The position numbers were made by a program, and so were the translations under genes. Below, one piece after another: positions 15,406-21,339 of a stretch of 21,339 bases of DNA; within the stretch, counting starts at the first letter, position 1, and each line of letters starts with the position of its first letter. The notes below the pieces were generated by a model, which was not told where the DNA came from, did not search any database, and was given only the letters and a program-made list of their open reading frames with translations. The DNA is from Oscillospiraceae bacterium. Its GTDB lineage: Bacteria > Bacillota_A > Clostridia > Oscillospirales > JAAYXM01. The stretch covers positions 1 through 21,339 of the forward strand of contig JAFQVE010000213.1 in assembly GCA_017408185.1 (NCBI GenBank), written 5' to 3'.

Positions 15406-17610
15406 ATGCGGATAAAAGAACTGTTTGCGACGTTCGGGTCGCTTGACAACAGACAGCTTTCTCTGAAAGACGGTCTTAATATTGTTCATGGACGCAACGA
15501 GGCGGGAAAATCCACCTGGGGTGCGTTTATCCGCGCTATGCTTTACGGGATATCAACACGTGAAAAAGCGAAAGCGGGATATATTCCTGATAAGGAAAGA
15601 TATCTTCCGTGGAACGGAAGCCCGATGTATGGAAAATGCACACTTATTTCCGGTGGCGACGAAATATCCATTGAACGCACAAGCGGAAAAAGCGGCGTGT
15701 TTTCAAAGGTTGAAGCAAAAAATCTCTCGCGCGGCGGGGCGGCTCCCACCGGAGAAGAGCTTTGCGGCATTGCGCGAGGCGTGTATGACCGCTGTGCTTT
15801 TATCGGTCAGGCAAAGCTCGATATTGACCGCGACGCAGACACCGAAAGGAGAATTCTCTCGCTTGCATCAAGCGGCGAGGAAACCGTTTCCGCCCGCGAG
15901 GTTATTTCACGCCTCGAAAGGAGCCAACGGCTTATCCGTTCTCCGCGAGGTCTCGGCACGCTTTGCGAGCTTGAAAAAGAAATAGCAAAAAAGATATCTG
16001 ATATAGAATATGCCAAAAGCACGGCAGACGAGCTTGCACGGACAGAAGAAAGCCTTGCAGTATATGCACGCGAAGAAAAAGCGCTTCTCCGCGCCATAGA
16101 AATTGCCCGTGCCGAAGAGAAAAAAAATGCGAGGTTGGTTTCTATCCGTGCAGAGGAAGCTCTCCGCGAGGCAGAAGAAAGAATAAGAAAATACGATAAT
16201 TACCCGACGAAAGCGGACTACGAACTGCTTTCTGCGGACATATCAACGCTCAATCATCTCTCACTTTCGGAGCAGGCAATAAAGGCAACACTTGCGGCAG
16301 ATGAACAGGAATACGAAAACGCTGTGAAGGAGATCTCCGAAAGCCGTGCATTTGCCGGAATGAATCTGGTGCTGGCAAGAGAACGCGCCAAGGCTGATAC
16401 AGAGCGGCTTGAGCAATCCCGAAAGCGTAAGGTCTCACCCGCCGGTATTATTTCTCTTTGCGCTGCACTTCTTCTTGCCGGTGGCTCTTTTGCAATGTAC
16501 ATGGCAGGAAATATGCCTGTTTTTGCAGCAGGTATCGCTTGCTCAGTTTGCTTTGCGGTAGCGGGCTTTACTCTTCTTCTCACTTCCGGAAAACGGGAAA
16601 TGCGGGAATGCATCATAGAAATTACCGAGCGATATGGCGGAGCGGACAGAGAAACAATAGAGAAAGCGCTTTTCTCTTACAGTACCGCGCTTTCACGTGT
16701 TGATGATGCGCTCGGTCAGCTGACGGAAAAACGCGAGGCACAAAGCGAGCTTTCCGGAAAACTTGAATTTTCCAAAAAGGCTGTCACAGAAATGCTTTTG
16801 CGTTTCGGAATAGATGCTGCAACTGCTGAAGACGGCAAAAATATCATGAAAACGATGGCAGATGAGCGCGAAGCCGCCTATACCGACCTGCGCGAGGCGC
16901 GTATACGCGCAGACGCCATAAATTCTGCTCAGCCAAGCGACGAGGACACAATAGAATATACAGAAGACGAAATCCCCGCATCTTCTCTTGCAGATCTTAC
17001 CTTTGCAGTTGAAGAAAAAGCGGCGATAAGAAAAAATTTTGAGCTTGCTCTCGCGGCACTGCGCGAGCGCCTTTCGGGGATTGATATCTCCCGCGCGGAA
17101 AGCGAGCTTGATATGATGCACAAAAAAGAAGCAGAGCTCACGCGTTCGTTTGACGCTTTTTCGCTTGCAATTAAATGCATCGGCGAAGCAGATGCCGAGC
17201 TTTCCGAGCGTTTTTCTCCCGAGGTTGAAAAGCGTACATCGGAAATCTTCTCTGCGCTCACGGGCGGCTCCTTTGAAGTCGTAAGAATCCGCAACCGTGA
17301 TTTTGATATGGATGTTGCAACAGGTGTTGCAAGCGCGCGCCGTGACGGACTTTTCCTTTCCCGCGGAACTCTTGATGAGCTGTATTTTTCACTGCGCCTT
17401 GCACTGTGCGAGCTTATCCTTCCGGAAGAGTCTTCTCCGCCGATAGTGCTTGACGATGCATTCGTGAACTTTGATGAAGAACGCCTTTCCCGTGCGCTAT
17501 TACTTCTGAAAGAGCTTTCACGGAAAAGGCAGATAATCCTTTTCTCGTGTCATGAGCGCGAAGCGGCTTTCTTTAAGAACGACAGCGAAGTAAATATTAT
17601 AAACCTGTAA
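15406..17610 (+). CDS. YhaN/SbcC-like AAA ATPase with central membrane segments
   Basis: A 734-residue SMC/Rad50-type ATPase. The N-terminus has the strand-rich start and Walker A G-R-N-E-A-G-K-S-T at 29-37. Long charged coiled coil follows (about 170-340). Two hydrophobic spans (about 347-367 and 373-393) replace the zinc-hook area. A second coiled coil comes next, then the C-terminal signature S-R-G-T-L-D-E-L-Y-F-S-L-R-L-A-L and Walker B P-P-I-V-L-D-D-A-F-V-N-F-D near 679-691, and an F-S-C-H switch. This is the plan of Firmicutes YhaN proteins, which usually stand beside an SbcD-like nuclease (YhaO). No nuclease gene adjoins it here: prfB is 68 bp upstream and a small membrane-protein gene is 19 bp downstream. 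The ribosome site is AAGGAAGG before the ATG. It is likely to act in DNA processing at the membrane; the exact role is unknown. Confidence 0.85.
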   Translation: MRIKELFATFGSLDNRQLSLKDGLNIVHGRNEAGKSTWGAFIRAMLYGISTREKAKAGYIPDKERYLPWNGSPMYGKCTLISGGDEISIERTSGKSGVFSKVEAKNLSRGGAAPTGEELCGIARGVYDRCAFIGQAKLDIDRDADTERRILSLASSGEETVSAREVISRLERSQRLIRSPRGLGTLCELEKEIAKKISDIEYAKSTADELARTEESLAVYAREEKALLRAIEIARAEEKKNARLVSIRAEEALREAEERIRKYDNYPTKADYELLSADISTLNHLSLSEQAIKATLAADEQEYENAVKEISESRAFAGMNLVLARERAKADTERLEQSRKRKVSPAGIISLCAALLLAGGSFAMYMAGNMPVFAAGIACSVCFAVAGFTLLLTSGKREMRECIIEITERYGGADRETIEKALFSYSTALSRVDDALGQLTEKREAQSELSGKLEFSKKAVTEMLLRFGIDAATAEDGKNIMKTMADEREAAYTDLREARIRADAINSAQPSDEDTIEYTEDEIPASSLADLTFAVEEKAAIRKNFELALAALRERLSGIDISRAESELDMMHKKEAELTRSFDAFSLAIKCIGEADAELSERFSPEVEKRTSEIFSALTGGSFEVVRIRNRDFDMDVATGVASARRDGLFLSRGTLDELYFSLRLALCELILPEESSPPIVLDDAFVNFDEERLSRALLLLKELSRKRQIILFSCHEREAAFFKNDSEVNIINL

Positions 17611-17629
17611 ATTGAGGGGTAGCCAAGTT

Positions 17630-18307
17630 ATGAAAAAGTGGAAAAAAGTCATTATAATTCTTCTTTGCATAGCCGTTGTTCTGGCAATCGCGGGGTATGC
17701 AGCCTATAACATTGCATTTAATTTTGTTCAGGACAAGATGATTGAAACAATGCTTGACTCTATGCTCGATTCCGGCGATGTTTCCGTAGAAGAGCTTGAG
17801 CTTATGGCAGAGGTAACGCTTCCGGAAGAGCCGGCAACACCGTCTGAAAGCATCTCTCCCCACGTGCAGGAATCAGCTGTGTCCGCGGCATCCGAAAGCT
17901 CCGCACCTGCCGAAAAAGAGAAGGCAAAAACAGAATCAAAGCCTTCTCAAAAACAACCGTCAAAGCCACAGGTCAAACAGGAACAAAAAACCGAAACCAA
18001 AACTGAAAATAAACCCGCAGAAGAAAAAAGAACAGAAGCCGTTGATAAAATGACACAAAAAATATCAGACTCCATCACCCGCGCGGACAAGCGCGCAATG
18101 GCACGGCTTGTTACCTCGCATCTTTCGGCGGCAGACATAAAGTACCTTGCAGGACTTATCGCAGGCGGCCTTACCCGCGAAGAGAGAAGCGCAGCATACC
18201 GCCTTGCAAAGCAACGCTTTTCCGGAGAAGAGCTTGAGCTTGTTTCGATGTACTACCACCGTTACAAAAAGCAGATAATGATAGAACCCGACTATCCGGT
18301 AAAATAA
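17630..18307 (+). CDS. Single-pass membrane protein of unknown function
   Basis: A 225-residue protein that I cannot assign to a named family. I start it at ATG 17630, preceded by GAGGGG with 10-nt spacing; an in-frame TTG at 17612 is possible but overlaps the ribosome site. Residues 1-5 are basic (M-K-K-W-K) and a strong hydrophobic helix follows (about 6-28), so it is anchored at the membrane, probably with the rest outside. Residues about 60-145 form a low-complexity linker rich in Glu, Lys, Pro, Ser and Gln. The last ~80 residues look like a compact helical domain (D-K-M-T-Q-K-I-S, then L-V-T-S-H-L-S-A-A-D-I-K-Y-L-A-G-L-I-A-G-G-L-T). The gene lies 19 bp after the YhaN-like ATPase and may be its partner. 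Its last codons and stop belong to the first unit of a 67-bp tandem repeat. Confidence 0.8.
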   Translation: MKKWKKVIIILLCIAVVLAIAGYAAYNIAFNFVQDKMIETMLDSMLDSGDVSVEELELMAEVTLPEEPATPSESISPHVQESAVSAASESSAPAEKEKAKTESKPSQKQPSKPQVKQEQKTETKTENKPAEEKRTEAVDKMTQKISDSITRADKRAMARLVTSHLSAADIKYLAGLIAGGLTREERSAAYRLAKQRFSGEELELVSMYYHRYKKQIMIEPDYPVK

Positions 18308-18442
18308 CCTGTTCTCTCCCTGGCGGGAGAGGATAGGAAAAGCGTAACACAGACCCGACTATCCGGTAAAATAACCTGTTCTCTCCCTGGCGGGAGAGAA
18401 TAGGAAAAGCGTAACACAGACCCGATTACCCGGTAAAGTAAC
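18286..18442 (+). repeat. 67-bp tandem repeat beginning in the 3' end of the membrane-protein gene
   Basis: Unit 1 (18286-18352) and unit 2 (18353-18419) differ at one base that I can see. A third, partial and more diverged unit runs from 18420 to about 18442. Each unit starts with the last codons and TAA of the upstream gene, then contains a stem CTCTCCC/GGGAGAG with loop TGGC. 67 is not a multiple of three and the stop codon is inside unit 1, so the copies do not lengthen the protein. The near identity suggests a recent duplication. Confidence 0.9.
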
Positions 18443-18468
18443 AATCATGCAAAAGCTGGTGTGTTAAT

Positions 18469-18990
18469 ATGGAACAAAAAGAAAAAATGCTTTCAAAAAT
18501 TGAAAATTTCCGTCTGCCGGGATTCAATGAAATTCCCGATGTAGGGTTGTTTCTGGAGCAGACAACAAAATACATTTCAAATATTCTTGCACCTCTCGAA
18601 GGGGTAACAATAACAAGTTCAATGATAAGCAACTATGTAAAGAAAAAACTTATCAACAACCCTGTTAAAAAGCAGTATGACCGCGAGCAGATTGCGTATC
18701 TCATATTCATCGCCGTTGCAAAATCAGTACTCAGCCTTGAAAACATTCAGCTTTTCATCTCGCTTCAGACAGAAAGCTATACTGCAGAGATTGCATATGA
18801 ATATTTCTGCCGCGAATTTGAAAGCATCCTGCGTTGCGTTTTTGAAAGGCGTGCAGTTCCCGAAATGAGCGGAACAAAAAACAGGAATACCGAGCTTAAA
18901 AATATGCTCCGCAATACCATTATCACCGCAGTTCATAAGGTGTATCTTGAAACATTTTTCGCAACGCTTGACGAGGAAACGGAAGAATGA
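18469..18990 (+). CDS. DUF1836 domain protein
   Basis: A 173-residue protein matching the DUF1836 family of Firmicutes. The typical stretches are P-D-V-G-L-F-L-E-Q-T-T near 23-33, an M-I-S-N-Y-V-K-K-K-L-I region near 52-62, then P-V-K-K-Q-Y-D-R-E-Q-I-A-Y-L-I-F-I. The N-terminal part resembles a MerR-like winged helix, so a DNA-binding role has been considered for the family, but I know of no proven function. The ribosome site before the ATG is poor. Its TGA stop overlaps the tsaE ATG by four bases (ATGA), which implies coupled translation with the t6A genes. Confidence 0.85.
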   Translation: MEQKEKMLSKIENFRLPGFNEIPDVGLFLEQTTKYISNILAPLEGVTITSSMISNYVKKKLINNPVKKQYDREQIAYLIFIAVAKSVLSLENIQLFISLQTESYTAEIAYEYFCREFESILRCVFERRAVPEMSGTKNRNTELKNMLRNTIITAVHKVYLETFFATLDEETEE

Positions 18991-19469
18991 ACAAATTAAA
19001 CGAATATATAAACAGCGGAAAATTTTCCGTTCTTGAAAAATCAGATATCTTAACAAGGTTTTTATGTCGCAGTGAGACGCAAACAGAAAACGTCGGTGAA
19101 TTTTTTGCAGACGAGGTACACCCGGGTGCAGTTGTTGCTTTCCGCGGCGGAATGGGTGCAGGAAAAACTGCATTCGTCCGTGGTTTTGCCCGCGGGCTCG
19201 GCGAGCAGGGAAGAGTAACGAGCCCTACATATACAATTGTAAACGAATATCTTACAACCCCTCCGCTGTTTCACTTTGACCTTTACCGGCTCGAGAGTGC
19301 AGACGAGCTTTTCGAAATAGGGTTTGACGACTATCTTACCCGCGGCGGCATCTGCATGATAGAGTGGTCAGAAAATGCAGACGGAGAAGTGAGCTTTTCT
19401 CACCGGATAGATATCCAACGCGTGGAAGATGATGAAAACGCGCGTATCATAACCATATCAAGAGCATAG
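18987..19469 (+). CDS. tsaE: tRNA t6A biosynthesis ATPase TsaE
   Basis: ATPase needed, with TsaB and TsaD, to make N6-threonylcarbamoyl-adenosine at position 37 of ANN-decoding tRNAs. The 160-residue product has Walker A G-G-M-G-A-G-K-T at 54-61, S-P-T-Y-T-I-V-N-E-Y at 79-88, F-H-F-D-L-Y-R-L with Asp98, and the conserved I-E-W-S with Glu126 and Trp127. The first ~28 residues go beyond the usual family start. I keep ATG 18987 because it overlaps the DUF1836 stop and has GAGG-type sites upstream, and no other in-frame ATG lies before the core. tsaB follows after 18 bp. Confidence 0.95.
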   Translation: MNKLNEYINSGKFSVLEKSDILTRFLCRSETQTENVGEFFADEVHPGAVVAFRGGMGAGKTAFVRGFARGLGEQGRVTSPTYTIVNEYLTTPPLFHFDLYRLESADELFEIGFDDYLTRGGICMIEWSENADGEVSFSHRIDIQRVEDDENARIITISRA

Positions 19470-19487
19470 AAAAAGAAGGTTTTACTA

Positions 19488-20174
19488 ATGAAAATTCTTG
19501 CAATAGAGGCATCGGCAAAGGCGGCAAGCGTATGCATAACGGAAAACGGAAAAATCCTTGGAGAGGTGTTTTTAAACTGCGGACTCACCCACAGCGTTAC
19601 CGTTATGCCGTCGGTGGAATGGCTTCTTAAAACCACCGGTCTTCGCCTTGCTGATATTGACAGACTTGCAATAACGCATGGCCCCGGCTCGTTCACAGGG
19701 CTTCGCATCGGTATGGCAGCAGTAAAAGGGCTTGCCTTCGGTGCCGATATCCCGTGTTGCGGCGTATCTACGCTTGAGTGCGCGGCATACGGCGCAAAGG
19801 AGTGCGGGGAAATTATCTGTGCAGTAATGGACGCGCGTGCCGGACAGGTTTACAATGCGCTTTTCCGCGTTGAAAACGGAAAGCTTTCCCGCATATGCCC
19901 CGACCGTGCAGTAAAGATATCCGAGCTTTATGAAGAACTTATCGCTTACGGCGATGTTATCCTCACAGGCGACGGCGCAGAGCTTGTTCATAGCGAAACA
20001 GGAGGCAAATTCACTCTTGCTCCCGAGCATATCAGGTATCAACGCGCCGCATATGTTGCCTCTCTCAGCGAAACGGCAGAGTGTGTTCCTGCCGGAGAGC
20101 TTTCACCCGAGTATATCCGTCTTCCGCAGGCTGAACGCGAAAGACTTGAAAGATTAAAGAAAGAAGGAAATTAA
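19488..20174 (+). CDS. tsaB: tRNA t6A biosynthesis protein TsaB
   Basis: Non-catalytic ASKHA-fold partner of TsaD in t6A37 synthesis. The 228-residue product begins with the fold's first strand (M-K-I-L-A-I-E-A-S). It contains H-G-P-G-S-F-T-G-L-R-I-G at 64-75, followed by the helix A-A-V-K-G-L-A-F, and M-D-A-R-A-G-Q-V-Y-N-A. The family length is about 220-240. AAGAAGG precedes the ATG. The usual Clostridia neighbours rimI and tsaD are not next in line; rpiB starts one base after the stop. TsaD must be encoded elsewhere. Confidence 0.95.
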   Translation: MKILAIEASAKAASVCITENGKILGEVFLNCGLTHSVTVMPSVEWLLKTTGLRLADIDRLAITHGPGSFTGLRIGMAAVKGLAFGADIPCCGVSTLECAAYGAKECGEIICAVMDARAGQVYNALFRVENGKLSRICPDRAVKISELYEELIAYGDVILTGDGAELVHSETGGKFTLAPEHIRYQRAAYVASLSETAECVPAGELSPEYIRLPQAERERLERLKKEGN

Positions 20175-20175
20175 A

Positions 20176-20628
20176 ATGAAGGTAGCACTTGGCGCAGACA
20201 GCGCAGGATTTGCAATGAAAGAAAAGATAATCGCCCATTTGAATGAGCGCGGTATCGAAACGGTTGATGTCGGAGCATACAATGCAGAATCAAGCCATTA
20301 TCCCGAATTTGCATATAAGGTTGCAAAAAACGTTTCGGAAAAGAGCGTGGATTTCGGCATCCTCGTATGCGGCACGGGAATAGGTATGAGCATTGCTGCA
20401 AATAAAGTAGCCGGCGTGCGTGCATCCGTTTGCTCGGAGCATTTTTCCGCAAAATACACGCGCCTGCACAACGATGCAAACATACTCTGCCTTGGCGCAC
20501 GCGTCATCGGCGAGGGGCTCGCCATTGAGCTTTGCGACATTTTCCTCGACACTCTCCCCGAGGGTGGCCGCCATGCCGCACGTGTTGATATGATACGCGA
20601 AATTGAGGCGGGCACATACAACATATAA
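20176..20628 (+). CDS. rpiB: Ribose 5-phosphate isomerase B family protein
   Basis: Interconverts ribulose 5-phosphate and ribose 5-phosphate, linking the pentose phosphate pathway to nucleotide synthesis. The 150-residue product has the RpiB/LacAB fold: V-C-G-T-G-I-G-M-S-I-A-A-N-K with the catalytic Cys65, and R-L-H-N-D-A-N-I-L-C-L-G-A-R with His98. The N-terminal phosphate/sugar motif, D-H-A-G in many family members, reads D-S-A-G here (Asp8, Ser9). This leaves some doubt about the exact sugar phosphate. The ATG is one base after the tsaB stop, with AAGGA overlapping the end of tsaB, so it is co-translated. Confidence 0.9.
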   Translation: MKVALGADSAGFAMKEKIIAHLNERGIETVDVGAYNAESSHYPEFAYKVAKNVSEKSVDFGILVCGTGIGMSIAANKVAGVRASVCSEHFSAKYTRLHNDANILCLGARVIGEGLAIELCDIFLDTLPEGGRHAARVDMIREIEAGTYNI

Positions 20629-20652
20629 CCAAAGAATAAGGAGGAAAAGCGT

Positions 20653-21339
20653 ATGAAGCTTTTACAGCTGCAGTATTTTGTAACGGCATGTAAGTATAAT
20701 AATATTACGCGCGCGTCGGAAGAACTGCACATCTCCCAACCGTCCATATCAAATGCAATAAAAGAGCTCGAAGCGGAATTTGGCGTAACTCTTTTCAAAC
20801 GTTTAAAAAAGGGGTTTACGCTGACACGTGAAGGCGAGCTTCTTCTTCACCACGCGCAAGAGCTTCTGCAGCACGCCGAGCGGGTTTCGCTTATTATGTC
20901 GGATAAAGGCGCGGATAAAAACACGCTTCGCATAGGCATCCCGCCGATGACCGGAATTTCTCAGCTGCCAAAGCTGTACCGCGGTTTGCGCGCAATTGAG
21001 CCGGGAATAAACATATCCACGCATGAGTTTGGGGCAAACAGCCTTCTTGCTTCGCTTGCAAACGACTCACTGGATCTTGCCATTATTCCGACAAATGTTG
21101 TCGACCACGCACGTTTTTCATCAATTGAAATCGGCGAAGTGGAAACTGTTTTCTGTGTTCCCGAAGGGCACCGCCTTGCAGGCGAAAAAACAGTGGATAT
21201 CCGCGATCTTCGCGGTGAGCCTCTTATCCTTTTCGACAAGGGCTTTATCCAGTATGACGTTATAACGTCTGCATTTGCCGCTGCCGGAATTGTACCGAAT
21301 ATCGTTCATCTGTCTTCACAGCTTTATATGATAAAAGAA
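20653..21339 (+). CDS. LysR-family transcriptional regulator, partial (3' end beyond right edge)
   Basis: I translated 229 residues from ATG 20653, preceded by a strong AAGGAGG with 8-nt spacing. The N-terminus is a clear LysR winged helix: L-Q-Y-F-V-T-A-C at 6-13, then A-S-E-E-L-H-I-S-Q-P-S-I-S-N-A-I-K-E-L-E and G-V-T-L-F-K-R. An effector-binding domain begins near residue 95 (L-R-I-G-I-P-P-M-T). The frame runs off the window at about three quarters of the usual ~295 residues. It is 24 bp after rpiB and in the same direction, so it is co-transcribed with the tsaE-tsaB-rpiB group, unlike the common divergent layout of LysR genes. Its target and effector cannot be told from this sequence. Confidence 0.95.
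   Translation, partial: MKLLQLQYFVTACKYNNITRASEELHISQPSISNAIKELEAEFGVTLFKRLKKGFTLTREGELLLHHAQELLQHAERVSLIMSDKGADKNTLRIGIPPMTGISQLPKLYRGLRAIEPGINISTHEFGANSLLASLANDSLDLAIIPTNVVDHARFSSIEIGEVETVFCVPEGHRLAGEKTVDIRDLRGEPLILFDKGFIQYDVITSAFAAAGIVPNIVHLSSQLYMIKE

Noticed and set aside
15482..15985. Rightward 167-codon frame inside the YhaN-like gene
   Set aside because: It is an out-of-frame shadow; the main frame has Walker A and the family plan.

Overview
The window looks like chromosomal DNA of a low-to-moderate GC Gram-positive bacterium, most likely an uncultured Clostridia member (Oscillospirales-like). The evidence is a PyrK/PyrD-IB dihydroorotate dehydrogenase pair, an hrcA-grpE-dnaK-dnaJ operon with a perfect CIRCE operator, a DnaK of the Gram-positive type, a DUF1836 gene, strong AGGAGG-type ribosome sites, and sigma-A-like promoters. 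Base composition (by eye, high forties % GC) is fairly even except for an AT-rich patch at about 7.04-8.9 kb. No tRNA, rRNA, CRISPR array, transposase or phage gene was found.

Layout. (1) 1-7033, minus strand: a de novo pyrimidine operon transcribed leftwards, pyrC-carB-pyrK-pyrD-pyrF, with pyrF cut by the left edge and no carA between pyrC and carB. It starts at a consensus promoter (7005-7033). The ~138-nt leader encodes a possible 32-residue leader peptide that runs through a pause-like hairpin plus U-run and then an intrinsic terminator. This layout resembles the UTP-sensitive pyrBI attenuator of enteric bacteria rather than a PyrR leader. Two ~195-bp arrays of short hairpins sit between carB/pyrK and pyrD/pyrF and begin at the upstream gene's stop codon. 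(2) 7034-8930: an AT-rich accessory patch with a DUF4143-type AAA ATPase (minus) and a small XRE regulator (plus), each with a perfect inverted repeat over its promoter. (3) 8925-13848, minus strand: hrcA-grpE-dnaK-dnaJ heat-shock operon under CIRCE, with a dense hairpin region between dnaK and dnaJ. (4) 14149-21339, plus strand: prfB (RF2 without programmed frameshift), a YhaN/SbcC-like membrane ATPase, a small single-pass membrane protein followed by a 67-bp tandem repeat, then DUF1836-tsaE-tsaB-rpiB and a LysR-family regulator cut by the right edge.

How the genes work together. PyrC, CarB, PyrK/PyrD and PyrF supply steps of UMP synthesis. HrcA represses, and GrpE/DnaK/DnaJ form, the Hsp70 folding machine. 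TsaE and TsaB belong to the tRNA t6A37 synthesis complex, and RF2 terminates translation at UGA/UAA. The most unusual material is non-coding: the two modular hairpin arrays, whose stems show compensatory base changes and whose linkers reverse polarity at the centre, and the pyr leader.
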